Shown piece by piece: positions 54,070 through 63,017 of a DNA stretch of 64,000 bases. The notes under the pieces are model-generated. The model saw only the letters and a program-made list of their open reading frames with translations. It was not told the origin of the DNA and did no database searches. The position numbers and the translations under genes were made by a program. Position 1 is the stretch's first letter; each line of letters opens with the position of its first letter. The stretch covers positions 118,902-182,901 of the forward strand of contig NZ_JAEUAN010000012.1 in NCBI RefSeq assembly GCF_019511445.1, read 5' to 3'. Source of the DNA: Aliirhizobium wenxiniae. Its GTDB lineage: Bacteria; Pseudomonadota; Alphaproteobacteria; Rhizobiales; Rhizobiaceae.

Positions 54070-54777
54070 GGTTTTCTCTTGCGATCTTCAGGTGCTCTGT
54101 ACAGAAAAGCAATGCGTGAGAAAAGGATCAGTTGCAAGCGTGTTTTATTGGCTAAATGCAGCCTCACCAGAATCGAAAAGCGACTTCAAATGAGCGTAGG
54201 GCCACTACGTGAGTGAAATGCACTCTGATGGCCGTCTACGGCTGAAATTTGTGAGAATGGCACGACGGAAGAAAAAACAGCGGTGCAAGCGTCAGAGCGG
54301 CTGCGACGGCTCTGGCTTCTGCTCGCCTCGTAATCACTAGCCTATGTCTTCCTGCTTGCGCTTTGCGTTGCGAGCTCCGTTAGAAGCCTCGAAACGAACG
54401 GGGAGGGCCGCCGGCCAGAGAATTAGTCATGGTAGCGAGAAATAAAGCCATTCCTCCACGCGTTGGCAACAGAAGTCTCAAGGCAGTCGAACTACGCGAC
54501 TGATCCCCGTGAGCAAGCCTTGAACAAATCGGAACCCAGTAAATCCATCGGAAACGCCTCTCTGCCACGAGCAGCGGTAAAACATTCCCCGCAGGCATGT
54601 TTTTATGAAAATAATGAAATTGATTTCATTGATCTAGATCATAGAACGATAGGACCGTGCGGAGGAGCCGGCCAGACATTCACAAACGCCGCCCCCACTC
54701 CGCGCTTAGTATTGGCGATGGCACTGCAGAAGTAGCTCGCGACTGCTGGTGCCGATGCTGCGAGGGAGTCCAGTCGT
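54070..54777. other. 708-bp region upstream of the catabolic cassette
   Basis: No gene supported. It should hold the recombinase promoter (minus) and the cassette promoter (plus). An anaerobox-like palindrome lies at 54629. Confidence 0.35.
54629..54642 (+). promoter_or_regulatory. FNR/FixK-box-like palindrome
   Basis: TTGATCTAGATCAT, one mismatch from TTGAT-N4-ATCAA, inside a local AT-rich stretch, 136 bp before the dehydrogenase start. Rhizobial plasmids often carry FixK/FnrN-controlled genes, but one imperfect site is weak evidence. Confidence 0.35.
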
Positions 54778-55761
54778 TTGTCTTATACAGTTTTTGTCAC
54801 CGCGCCTTCTCTCCATCCAGACGGATTGGCTGTTCTTCAAAGCGCGGATTGTAATCTCGTCTTCCTCGCAAAAGGTGCGGATGAGGCCGATGTCGATCGG
54901 ATCATGGCAGAAAATCCGGTTGATGCCGTTATTTCCCGCACCGTCACACTGTCGCGGAAGGCTATCAGCTCCTGCGAGACACTCAAGGTCATCAGCAAAC
55001 ACGGCGTTGGTGTCAGCAATATCGACGTCGAGGCCGCCTCCGAACGCGGGATCCCGGTATTCGTTACACCGGGCGCCAATGCTCAGTCCGTCGCCGAGAT
55101 GGCCTTGGGGCTGTTGCTGGCAGCGGCACGCAAGATCAGCTGGATGGATGGGGAGCTCAGGTCCGGCCGCTGGTCGCGCGCGCAGGACGGCATCGAACTC
55201 TACGGCAAGACGCTCGGACTTGTCGGTTTCGGGCAGATCGGACAGAAACTCGCTCGCGCCTGCCTTGCCTTGGGAATGAAGGTCCAGGCATTCGACCCCG
55301 GCATTGGATTGGTCTCACCTGTCGATGGAGTGACGATGGTTGCCGCGGTGGATGGATTGCTCGGTTCCAGCAACGTGCTGAGCCTGCACGTTCCGCTTAA
55401 CGCGCACACCCGCAAAATGATCGATGCTTCAGCCTTCAACGCCATGCCGGATCAGGCGATTCTGATCAACACCGCCCGTGGCGAAGTGGTCGACGAGCCG
55501 GCCCTCATCGCCGCATTACAGAGCGGCAGACTATATGCGGCCGGTCTTGATACGACCGCAGAAGAACCGATCTCGCCGGATAATACATTGCTGAGCCTGC
55601 CCAATGTCGTGCTGACGCCGCATGTAGGCGGCTCGACCCCTGCGGCTCTTGCCGGCATGGCCAGGGGAGCAGCCGGAAATGTGCTTGGCTTTCTTTCAGG
55701 GACGCGGCCGCCGGCCAGCGCCTGCGTGAACCCGATCACTCTGTCATCGACGAAGGAGTAA
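54778..55761 (+). CDS. D-2-hydroxyacid dehydrogenase (3-phosphoglycerate dehydrogenase-like)
   Basis: 327 residues. NAD-binding GxGxxG at about 150-155 (GLVGFGQIGQKLA), catalytic Arg near 234 (NTARGEVVDE), Glu near 263 (LDTTAEEP) and His near 282 (LTPHVGG). It should interconvert a 2-hydroxy acid and a 2-oxo acid. TTG start with GAGGGAG upstream. Followed by the RraA-like gene at 5 bp, so part of one catabolic operon rather than serine synthesis. Confidence 0.88.
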   Translation: MSYTVFVTAPSLHPDGLAVLQSADCNLVFLAKGADEADVDRIMAENPVDAVISRTVTLSRKAISSCETLKVISKHGVGVSNIDVEAASERGIPVFVTPGANAQSVAEMALGLLLAAARKISWMDGELRSGRWSRAQDGIELYGKTLGLVGFGQIGQKLARACLALGMKVQAFDPGIGLVSPVDGVTMVAAVDGLLGSSNVLSLHVPLNAHTRKMIDASAFNAMPDQAILINTARGEVVDEPALIAALQSGRLYAAGLDTTAEEPISPDNTLLSLPNVVLTPHVGGSTPAALAGMARGAAGNVLGFLSGTRPPASACVNPITLSSTKE

Positions 55762-55766
55762 ATTCG

Positions 55767-56465
55767 ATGAGCGACCAGAATCCCAATGATCTCGTTTGGC
55801 CGGCCGGCTATCGTATCAATCCTCGCCATACCAGCCTGCCGTCGGACCTCCTTGACGCCTTCGGCAAGATCCCGGTCGCCGTCGCAGGCGATTGTATGGG
55901 ACGTTCGATCGGCACGATGGGGCTTAGCGCCTATCATGGCAGCAAAATCATGTGCGGTCAGGCTATCACCGTCCGTGTCAGGCCCGGCGACAATCTCATG
56001 GTTCACAAGGCCATGATGATGGCAGGTGCCGGCGACGTCATCGTCATCGATGGCGGCGGCGACCTGACCCAGGCGGTGATCGGCGGTCTCATCCGCACGA
56101 CCGCGATGACGAAGAAACTCGGCGGCTTCGTCATCGACGGGGCCATTCGTGACCTGGCAGAATGGGCGGAGGGCGAAATCCCGGTATTTGCCCGCGGCCA
56201 TACGCATCGCGGTCCGAGTAAGGAAGGCCCGGGAGAAATTAACGTTCCCGTCTCCGTTGGCGGCCTTGTGGTCCAACCGGGCGATCTGGTCCTTGGCGAT
56301 CTCGACGGTGTCATCGCCATACCGGCGCGAGATGCCGCAGCTCTGCTGCCGAAAACTCTTGCGCATCTGGACCGCGAGGCAAAGATCCGTGAGACGAATA
56401 TAAAAGGTACTTCCGATCCGGAGCGCTTCGATGCGATCCTGCGGGCAAAGGGTCTGCCCGTCTAA
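55767..56465 (+). CDS. RraA-like / HMG-aldolase family protein
   Basis: 232 residues. The family core is clear: GDNLMVHKAMMMAGAGDVIV, IDGGGDLTQAVIGGLIRTTA, KKLGGFVIDGAIRDLAEW (Arg-Asp of the metal site). Members act as 4-hydroxy-4-methyl-2-oxoglutarate/oxaloacetate aldolases or decarboxylases, others regulate RNase E; the catabolic context favours an enzyme. Lies between the dehydrogenase and the transporter. Confidence 0.85.
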   Translation: MSDQNPNDLVWPAGYRINPRHTSLPSDLLDAFGKIPVAVAGDCMGRSIGTMGLSAYHGSKIMCGQAITVRVRPGDNLMVHKAMMMAGAGDVIVIDGGGDLTQAVIGGLIRTTAMTKKLGGFVIDGAIRDLAEWAEGEIPVFARGHTHRGPSKEGPGEINVPVSVGGLVVQPGDLVLGDLDGVIAIPARDAAALLPKTLAHLDREAKIRETNIKGTSDPERFDAILRAKGLPV

Positions 56466-56629
56466 TTCCGTTTCGTCTCGCGGGAAGACGGTCCGCAGCA
56501 GGCCGGCGCCTTGGGACGCGCCAGCCGAAATCCACCGGATTGGTCTCCGAACTAAACGGCACAGCTGGTTCCTAAATAACGTAAACCGACATAGCTCGCG
56601 GGCAACTGCCTGTGGGAGGAGAAACCTAT

Positions 56630-57907
56630 ATGCTCATAGCGCTCAGCTTCGCGATGTTCGTGTGCTTCATCTATCTTTTGGTCAGCAGTCGCATGTCTGC
56701 CATGGCCGTGCTGATCCTCGTCCCGACCGTCTTCGCCCTGATCGGCGGATTTGGCCCCGAGATGGGCGACATGGTCGTGAAGGGGATCAAGACGATCGCT
56801 CCCACCGGGGTCTTGCTCATCTTCGCCATGCTCTATTTCATGGTGATGACGGATGCGGGCATGTTCGACCCGATCGTGAAGCGAATAATTGGCGCTGTCG
56901 GTGGCGATCCGGTGAAGATATTCATCGGCACCGTAGCGCTGGGCTATCTCGTTGCGCTCGACGGCGACGGTGCAACAGTCTACATGATCACGCTCTCGGC
57001 CTTCATGCCGCTTTATCGGCGTCTTGGACTCTCGCTTCCGATGGTCGCCTGTTTGCTCCTGCAATGTACAGGCATCGGCAATCTCCTTCCCTGGGGTGGT
57101 CCGACTGCGCGTGCGGCCGCCTCGATGAAGGTGGAGATGTCGGATGTCTTCACGCCACTCATCCTTCCGCTTCTGGCTTGCGTCGTCTGGGCATTCGTCA
57201 TGGCATGGATTTTCGGCATGCGCGAACGCAAGCGCATCGGCATCATCGAGTTCAATTCCAGCCAGTTGATAGAAGACCACGGCCCCACGACATGGCGCCT
57301 CTATTTCAATTGGGTGCTGACGATCGTCCTGATGACTTCGCTCGTCCTGGAGCTCCTGCCGCTGTCCTACATGTTCATGATCGGCGCAGCGATCGCGGTA
57401 GCTGTCAATTTTCCTCAGTATGCGCGTCAGCAGGAAGTCATCGCCTCACATTCTTCCGCTATTCTATCGGTCGCGCTGATGCTGTTTTCCGCGAGTGTCT
57501 TCATTGGCATTCTCAACGAGACAGGCATGGCCAATGCGCTCGCGCAGTCGATCGTCGCGATCATCCCGGATACTGTCGGACCTTACATGGCCGTGATTAC
57601 GGCGCTCATCAGCATTCCGGTCACTTGGTTGGTGTCGAACGATGTCTTCTATTTCGGCATGCTGCCAATCCTGGCCGAGGCCGCGAGCCATTTTGGGATC
57701 ACCGGAGCGGAAATGGCGCGGGCATCGCTCGTCGGCCAACCCGTCCATATCCTGAGCCCGCTGGTCGCCTCGACCTATCTTCTCATCAGCCGGCTTGAAC
57801 TCAATTACGGTGAAACACAGAAATACACGATCCGTTGGTCGGTCGCGGCCTCGCTGATCATGCTCGTAGCAGCCCTCCTTCTAGGCGTGATCCCGCTCTA
57901 TCGATAA
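56630..57907 (+). CDS. CitMHS-family organic-acid transporter
   Basis: 425 residues, about 11-12 membrane spans. Signature stretches: LVALDGDGATVYMITLSAFM, CTGIGNLLPWGGPTARAAAS and VSNDVFYFGMLPILAEAASH. The family imports citrate-like di/tricarboxylates with a metal or proton. GGGAGGAG precedes the ATG at 56630. It probably brings in the substrate of the two upstream enzymes. Its end overlaps the convergent LysR gene by 27 nt. Confidence 0.9.
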   Translation: MLIALSFAMFVCFIYLLVSSRMSAMAVLILVPTVFALIGGFGPEMGDMVVKGIKTIAPTGVLLIFAMLYFMVMTDAGMFDPIVKRIIGAVGGDPVKIFIGTVALGYLVALDGDGATVYMITLSAFMPLYRRLGLSLPMVACLLLQCTGIGNLLPWGGPTARAAASMKVEMSDVFTPLILPLLACVVWAFVMAWIFGMRERKRIGIIEFNSSQLIEDHGPTTWRLYFNWVLTIVLMTSLVLELLPLSYMFMIGAAIAVAVNFPQYARQQEVIASHSSAILSVALMLFSASVFIGILNETGMANALAQSIVAIIPDTVGPYMAVITALISIPVTWLVSNDVFYFGMLPILAEAASHFGITGAEMARASLVGQPVHILSPLVASTYLLISRLELNYGETQKYTIRWSVAASLIMLVAALLLGVIPLYR

Positions 57908-58849
57908 GGGATCGGGCTCACTCGGCGGCGCTTCCATCGCGCCGCCGTCCGCCTTAAGATTGCTCTCTCCGGCGATCTGCACGAGCAGCTTCGCCGCTGG
58001 AGTGAAATAGGCGTCCCTCAACCGAATGAGACCGAACTCGCGGCGCATGGTCGTCTCAGTCAGCGGAATTTCCCGCAACTGCGAGCCGACGGCACCTGGG
58101 GTCAAGTTCCGTCGGGATATGAAGCTGAGCAGTTTCGTTTCGGCGATCAGCCGCGGAAGAAGCGAGATAGAACTAGTTTCCATCTGAACCCGAGGTGTTT
58201 CCAGTCCAAGCGATCTAAACCTGTTTTCCAACCATTGGCGCGTCGCGACTGCGCGACCAGACAGCACCCATTTATACCTGGATAGGTCGTCAATCGTGAT
58301 CGGCTGTTCAAAGATCGGATGATCATTACTCGCGACAGCGACCACGTCGTCTCCGACCAAAGGATATGCCTCGAACCTGTCTGTCTCGCGCGTCGTCTGG
58401 GTGAGGGGCCCGAATACGAGGTCGAGGTTTTTCTCGACAAGAGCGCGAACCAGGACGTCGTTCATCCCAACCGTTAGTTCCAGCGTTACTGCTGGCGCCT
58501 GCCTGATCAACTCCGCCGTCAGGGCCGGCAGCATGTACTCCGCCGCAGTGGCGGCGCTGCCGATGCGAACCAAGCCGGCGATGCCGGCACCAAGGTCCGA
58601 AATCTCCCGACGGACCTCTGCGGCGTATTGAAGCATGCCGAGCATTCGGAGGTGAAAGATGCTGCCAGCTTCCGTCAATGCAAGCCGTCGTCCTTCGTGG
58701 CGAAATAATTCCGTGCGCAGATCCGCTTCAAGCCGTTGGATGCATTTCGTTAGCGCTGGTTGGGTTCGTCCAAGTTTTTCCGCCGCAAGCGCGAGGTTTC
58801 CCGTCTCCGCAATCGCAACAAAATAGTTCGCGTCTCTCAAATCGATCAT
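57881..58849 (-). CDS. LysR-family transcriptional regulator
   Basis: 322 residues. N-terminal winged HTH (YFVAIAETGNLALAAEKLGR, TQPALTKCIQRLEADLRTEL) and C-terminal substrate domain (GLVRIGSAATAAEYMLPALT). Converges on the transporter gene and overlaps it. It probably controls the cassette in response to its substrate, though LysR genes usually sit divergent to their targets. Confidence 0.9.
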   Translation of the reverse strand: MIDLRDANYFVAIAETGNLALAAEKLGRTQPALTKCIQRLEADLRTELFRHEGRRLALTEAGSIFHLRMLGMLQYAAEVRREISDLGAGIAGLVRIGSAATAAEYMLPALTAELIRQAPAVTLELTVGMNDVLVRALVEKNLDLVFGPLTQTTRETDRFEAYPLVGDDVVAVASNDHPIFEQPITIDDLSRYKWVLSGRAVATRQWLENRFRSLGLETPRVQMETSSISLLPRLIAETKLLSFISRRNLTPGAVGSQLREIPLTETTMRREFGLIRLRDAYFTPAAKLLVQIAGESNLKADGGAMEAPPSEPDPLSIERDHA

Positions 58850-58975
58850 TAAATGCTCCTCTTGCCGCCAGAGGTCGTTGACTTTGAGTGCTAAAAGTAG
58901 CGCTTGCGGAGAAACTCAGATCGACGGACCTATTGACCAGAAAAGCGCTGCCACGTCCTTAACAGTATGCAACAC

Positions 58976-60106
58976 TCAGTCTAGCAGCCTAGCAGCCCGG
59001 CCATTACGGCGGGTAGCATTATTGTAGTAGCTTGACGCTTGTTGCACCGACCGATGACGTGACTGCTCCATGGCCTCGGGGAGTGGGATGCCGCGGTTCG
59101 CTGCTTCTGTGAGATAACCTGACCGCAGCCCGTGCGCCGAAAACTCCCCAGGCTCCAACCCGGCCAGCACCGCCCGCTGCTTGACGATATCGTTGACCGA
59201 CTTCGGATCGAGCGTCCGCTTCGAAACATTGCCCCGGCGATCCACTCTTCGGAACACGGACCCCTTGTCGATCCTGGCAGCGTCGATCCAGGCATCCAAC
59301 GCCTCGACCGGTCGGCCGGTGAGATACACGACCTCGTCGTGATCGGCACCGGAGGTTTTCGTGCGTCCGAGATGGATGGCAAGCGAGGGAAGGGGAGGGC
59401 CGTCCTCGACGGCGATTGGCGGTTCGACCGTCAGCTGCTCGCGGCGAAGCCCGGCGATCTTACTGCGCCGCCGTCCGCCGGAGGCAAACGCCACCATCAG
59501 GATCGCCCGATCGCGGATGTCCCGCAGGCTGCCGCTCGAGCACGTCGCCAGCATTTTGGCCAGCACATCGCCGGTGACTGCCCTGGCGCTCTTGCGTTTT
59601 CGCGGCCGCGGCGTGGCCCGGACAGCGAGGCGAATGGCCGACTTGAGGGCAGGGGAGGCGAAGGCCCCGGTCAAACCGCGCCATTTCGTCAGGGTCGACC
59701 AGGTGGCCAACCGCCGACGCACCGTGTCGGGAGCGTGCGGGGTGGTCACCTTCAGAAAACCCTGGCCGCGGAGGTTGTGCTCGACCTCGGCCGGCATGCC
59801 ATGCTCGGGATCATTTTCACGTTTCGCCGGATCCCACAGGTGATGCGCGACGAACTTTAGCAGCAGCGCCTCGGGCGCCGGCCAGGGCAGCGATTTTCCG
59901 GTCGCCGCGAGCGACCAAGCCTGCAGGTAAGTAAGATCAGAGGTGAGTGCGTCAAGCGTGTTTGCGCCCATCCCTTCGTTGACTAGGTGACGCAAGGTCT
60001 CGACGTCTTGGTCGGTCAACAGCTCGGCAAGCTCGTCGCGGCGCTCCATCGGCAAAACAGCAGCGATCGTGTCGAGTTCGTGGGCGCGGCGATCCACAAC
60101 ACTCAT
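58976..60106 (-). CDS. tyrosine recombinase / integrase
   Basis: 376 residues. Catalytic residues can be placed: Arg near 213 (ASGGRRRSKIAGL), Lys near 250 (GRTKTSG), HGLR at about 325-328, a second basic residue near 351 (QSRHRSVQQA) and Tyr near 360. The second catalytic His position reads HxxR as HGLR, normal for the family. The ATG overlaps the stop of a Phd-like antitoxin gene (ATGA), an unusual coupling. Likely a plasmid or element integrase. Confidence 0.88.
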   Translation of the reverse strand: MSVVDRRAHELDTIAAVLPMERRDELAELLTDQDVETLRHLVNEGMGANTLDALTSDLTYLQAWSLAATGKSLPWPAPEALLLKFVAHHLWDPAKRENDPEHGMPAEVEHNLRGQGFLKVTTPHAPDTVRRRLATWSTLTKWRGLTGAFASPALKSAIRLAVRATPRPRKRKSARAVTGDVLAKMLATCSSGSLRDIRDRAILMVAFASGGRRRSKIAGLRREQLTVEPPIAVEDGPPLPSLAIHLGRTKTSGADHDEVVYLTGRPVEALDAWIDAARIDKGSVFRRVDRRGNVSKRTLDPKSVNDIVKQRAVLAGLEPGEFSAHGLRSGYLTEAANRGIPLPEAMEQSRHRSVQQASSYYNNATRRNGRAARLLD

Positions 60107-60276
60107 GTCTGTGTTCCACTCTTCTCATACGAGGCGCTAACACCTTTCGGGATCGAGGTAAGCTCCGCAACCGGTTTTCCGGCCCGGCAGATCAGCACCT
60201 CGTCACCGCGGAGCGCGAGCTCGATCAATTCTTCAAACCGCTCGGCAGCTTCATCGACATCAACGAAAATACGCAT
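60103..60276 (-). CDS. Phd/YefM-type antitoxin without an adjacent toxin
   Basis: 57 residues: RIFVDVDEAAERFEELIELA, LRGDEVLICRAGKPVAELTS, IPKGVSAS. The RGDEVLICRAGKPVAEL block is the classic Phd/YefM (prevent-host-death) N-terminal pattern. GGGAAGAG precedes the ATG at 60276. In ordinary pairs a VapC-like toxin follows; here the integrase follows with a 4-nt overlap. It may still regulate its own promoter and hence the integrase. Confidence 0.75.
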   Translation of the reverse strand: MRIFVDVDEAAERFEELIELALRGDEVLICRAGKPVAELTSIPKGVSASYEKSGTQT

Positions 60277-60384
60277 TCTCTTCCCCTAATCCACGCTGGT
60301 CGCGACACCTGCAGGCCGTAAAGAGCGCCTGACGCGGCACACACTGGCGCCGCCTGTGCTGACGGCAGCATGCCGTTCCAAAAC

Positions 60385-60409
60385 TTCCGTAATTTCCGTA
60401 TATCCCGTA
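60385..60409 (+). promoter_or_regulatory. three direct repeats before the second Phd antitoxin
   Basis: TTCCGTA (60385), TTCCGTA (60394), TCCCGTA (60403), exact 9-bp period, 15 bp before the ATG at 60425. Probable autoregulatory site of the antitoxin. Confidence 0.5.
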
Positions 60410-60424
60410 AAAAGGAGTTTTGAC

Positions 60425-60703
60425 ATGACCTCCACAGTCACGGCCGCTGCAGTCTCCAAAAACTTTGGTGCCTACCAGGATGCCGCCGTCCGCGATCCGG
60501 TTATCATTACCAAGAACGGCCGGCCGCGCACCGTACTGATCGCCTACGAAGATTATCTGCGGCTGACAAAGCGCGACCGGCGCGTCGAGCTGACAAGCGC
60601 GCTCGGCGACGACGATTTGACCGCGATAGAAACTTCGGAGATGGACGGGTCGCTCGATCATCTCAATGCCGAACTGCTGACGGGCAAGCATGCTGCCGAC
60701 TGA
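60425..60703 (+). CDS. Phd-type antitoxin
   Basis: 92 residues. TVTAAAVSKNFGAYQDAAVR, DPVIITKNGRPRTVLIAYED, YLRLTKRDRRVEL is a textbook Phd/YefM fold. AAGGAG 7 nt before the ATG. It overlaps the start of a former PemK/MazF-like toxin by 14 nt, and that toxin is broken, so the antitoxin is orphaned. Confidence 0.88.
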   Translation: MTSTVTAAAVSKNFGAYQDAAVRDPVIITKNGRPRTVLIAYEDYLRLTKRDRRVELTSALGDDDLTAIETSEMDGSLDHLNAELLTGKHAAD

Positions 60704-60951
60704 GCCCAGAATCGGGTGGTGTTTCGCTACTCGTATCTATGGCACTGGCAGTTTGTTGAAGGCCGCGACGAGGGCGACAAGGATCGCCCGGCGCTGGTGC
60801 TGGCGATCGTTGCGCATCTCGACGACGGCACGCCGGCCGTACGGTGCTGCCGATCACCCATAGCCCGCCCAACAATCCTGAAGACGCAATTGAGATCCCG
60901 CCGGCGACCAAACGGCGCCTGGGGCTCGACGACGAGCGCTCGTGGATCGTT
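60690..60951 (+). pseudogene. broken PemK/MazF-like toxin
   Basis: Pieces in three frames assemble into one toxin: MLPTEPRIG from 60690, then FRYSYLWHWQFVEGRDEGDK, DRPALVLAIVAHLDDG, and from 60844 LPITHSPPNNPEDAIEIPPA, TKRRLGLDDERSWIV. Two single-base shifts (near 60715 and 60845) are needed. After SWIV the sequence becomes unrelated, so the C-terminus is also missing. The gene must be inactive. Confidence 0.75.
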
Positions 60952-60971
60952 AAAAACAAAGTTGAAAGGAA

Positions 60972-61160
60972 TCAGAACGGGCGCTTCCCGTTGGCAGCTT
61001 CGCGCTTCAGCCATTCGGCGGTCGGTTTGTCTGGATCGACCTGGCTAGGGTTACGGTTCTTCAGCTTTCCGCGTCGCAGGATGATGAAAGTGAAAACACC
61101 GATAACGACGATCAGAAAGACCGCGAGCGCAATCATTGGCGCAAAAGTCATTGTGGTCAT
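60972..61160 (-). CDS. small single-span membrane protein
   Basis: 62 residues. One span (FAPMIALAVFLIVVIGVFTF), then a basic tail with KPTAEWLKREAANGKRPF. GAGGA 7 nt before the ATG. Converges on the broken toxin. No family recognised. Confidence 0.65.
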   Translation of the reverse strand: MTTMTFAPMIALAVFLIVVIGVFTFIILRRGKLKNRNPSQVDPDKPTAEWLKREAANGKRPF

Positions 61161-61245
61161 TGGGCTGTCCTCATTTTATCCAAACGCCACACCGGAGCGA
61201 TGTTCCGACAGAGACGCTGGTCATGAGATCTGCAATCCAGCCAAG

Positions 61246-61497
61246 CTAGCCAGCCAGTTTCAACGCGTCGGGGTGACGAGCCGGATCGGCAGACTGGACA
61301 GCAATCTCGAACATTTCGCGCGCTTCGTCGGGAGTAGCTCGACCGTCAAGCACCTTGAGGATGCAAATATCGGCAGCGGCATAATCTAGGTTCTTTGCAT
61401 GAGGCCAATTGGCGTGAAGGAAACGCTGCGCCTCCATTGGACCGAAAATTAATCTTCCGCCGGCGACTACTGGCTTATCCCAAAAGATTTTCTGCAT
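61246..61497 (-). CDS. DUF982 family protein
   Basis: 83 residues. FIGPMEAQRFL-type pattern seen as LIFGPMEAQRFLHANWPHAK, and ICILKVLDGRATPDEAREMF is the DUF982 signature common in rhizobia. AAGGAG 6 nt before the ATG at 61497. Function unknown. Confidence 0.85.
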   Translation of the reverse strand: MQKIFWDKPVVAGGRLIFGPMEAQRFLHANWPHAKNLDYAAADICILKVLDGRATPDEAREMFEIAVQSADPARHPDALKLAG

Positions 61498-61674
61498 GGC
61501 ATGCTCCTTCACCCAATGTGTCAGACGTTAGTCCGACGTCACATAACCCGGTCGATGGGTGGAGGTTCCCGAAAACTCACACTAGACCACAGACTGTCTG
61601 GTGACGGGACGGTTGGCCAAACTGCCCAAGCAACCGACGCTAAGTCTCCATCGGGAGGAGGGAGGAAAAGAAGG

Positions 61675-61860
61675 ATGACCGGCAACGAGGCTTGGCAGGG
61701 CATCTGCACCAGGCACGAGAAGCGCGACACGTTCCGTCGTGCGCTGGCTGCATCGTCAGATCGGCAGGTTAGCGTACTGGCCGAGGCAGTCGCAGCGAGG
61801 AGCCTTCGCCAACTGGGTGGAGCTCGTGGATATGAGGCCTTCATACAATCGACGCGGTGA
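61675..61860 (+). CDS. small protein, unknown
   Basis: 61 residues: TGNEAWQGICTRHEKRDTFR, RALAASSDRQVSVLAEAVAA, RSLRQLGGARGYEAFIQSTR. A purine-rich GGAGGAGGGAGGAAAAGAAG precedes the ATG, a strong start. Helical, basic. No family recognised. Confidence 0.55.
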   Translation: MTGNEAWQGICTRHEKRDTFRRALAASSDRQVSVLAEAVAARSLRQLGGARGYEAFIQSTR

Positions 61861-62080
61861 GGCGACTTGGTAGTTGCGACAAACAATAACTTTCATGAAG
61901 CGACAAAGTTGGCGGAGTACGCAGCAGAGGATTTGGGGAATTTTCTTGCAACCGATGCCCCTATGAGGTCGAAGGAGGCGCGCACTAAGCGCGATCCCAA
62001 TATCAACCCTGTACACTGAATTTGTACTGGACGCCCCGTTGCGCTGCACGTTTTTGCAGCCTTCGAACGCAGCTTAACTT

Positions 62081-62155
62081 TTACCGCAATCCGAAAAAGC
62101 TAAGGATTGCGAGTAAGATGACGACGGCTCCAACAAGCCAAACGATGTTATTCAT
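62081..62155 (-). CDS. 24-residue single-span membrane microprotein
   Basis: NNIVWLVGAVVILLAILSFF GLR after the initiator Met is a single hydrophobic span. AGAGGAA 7 nt before the ATG at 62155 supports translation. Similar very short membrane proteins are common and often missed. Confidence 0.55.
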   Translation of the reverse strand: MNNIVWLVGAVVILLAILSFFGLR

Positions 62156-62525
62156 AATCATTTCCTCTGAAATGTGAGTGGCTGACGGAAGCGAGAATGC
62201 GAAAGCGGGGCTTCGGTTCCATCGTCACTAACAGCCTGCCATCTCGAGCCGTTTAGCAGACCATGCCTCTACGCTTTCGATTGGGCCCGTTGGTGTATCG
62301 TTGCGATGGCGAGCATAGGATTACCGTCATGAATAACGTGAGGGGCGCTGCTGACGGGGGCACTCGTGTAACCCTTACCCAGAGGCGCTGACATTTTGCG
62401 GGTGCCTGCACCGCTTCAGTCGACGCAGCAACATGTCAATTGCCTAGAGAAACGGTAGTTGGAAAGAGACAAGCCTCCATCGCACCCAGATTATCGATAT
62501 AGTCGCCATGCTTTTGAAGAAAAGA

Positions 62526-62539
62526 GTACGAAACCGTAC
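62526..62539. repeat. GTACG palindrome, copy 4
   Basis: GTACGAAACCGTAC, identical to 51691. Followed 9 bp later by the 9-bp hairpin. Confidence 0.65.
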
Positions 62540-62548
62540 ACACAAATG

Positions 62549-62572
62549 GCCCCTCGGGTGGTTCCGAGGGGC
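62549..62572. other. perfect 9-bp hairpin
   Basis: GCCCCTCGG, 6-nt loop, CCGAGGGGC. No T tract on either side, so not a standard terminator. Confidence 0.6.
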
Positions 62573-62696
62573 GAGTAAGGACTGCAAGTCAATGGCGCAC
62601 CAAATGCGCCTTACAGTTATGAAGCCACGAAAGGTTGCATTTGTCTTTAACCGCTGCTCTACAGGCTACGTGAGCTGCCGGCCGGATACTCGCATC

Positions 62697-63017
62697 TTAC
62701 GGTCCTGTCGTGCTACCCGCTGGCTGATTTGACTGAGAGGGACCGCCTGTGCCGCCGTCTGGATGCGGGGCATGATCAGTTGGTGCCGAGACTGCAGGTC
62801 CCGTACTGGGCGCCGCCGGCTGTGTTGATGAGTTGGTTTGGGCGGGCGGCGTTGCAGTGTTTTCCGCTGGAGCGTCGGTCGACTCCCCCCAAATTTCTGC
62901 TCCGAGCCAAGCTATGCCAGCTAGCGCCAGGCTTGCGATGAGAACAATCAGGATGGGACGACCGGTTCTGCCCCGTCGTGCTTCTGTGCCAGTCTCGACA
63001 ACTTTACGGTTCGCCAT
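62697..63017 (-). CDS. small membrane-anchored Pro/Thr-rich protein
   Basis: 106 residues. Basic start, one span (PILIVLIASLALAGIAWLGA), then about 60 residues of Pro, Thr, Ser, Asn low-complexity sequence in the periplasm. GGGAG 6 nt before the ATG. No family recognised. Confidence 0.65.
   Translation of the reverse strand: MANRKVVETGTEARRGRTGRPILIVLIASLALAGIAWLGAEIWGESTDAPAENTATPPAQTNSSTQPAAPSTGPAVSAPTDHAPHPDGGTGGPSQSNQPAGSTTGP

Larger units (their letters stand above)
62156..62696. other. 541-bp stretch with a palindrome and hairpin, no gene
   Basis: No gene supported. Contains the fourth GTACG palindrome at 62526 and a perfect 9-bp hairpin (GCCCCTCGG / CCGAGGGGC) at 62549-62572. Confidence 0.4.

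Noticed and set aside
56431..57798. Plus-strand open frame of 455 codons
   Set aside because: Alternative frame within the CitMHS transporter; rich in Arg/His/Cys, unlike a real protein.
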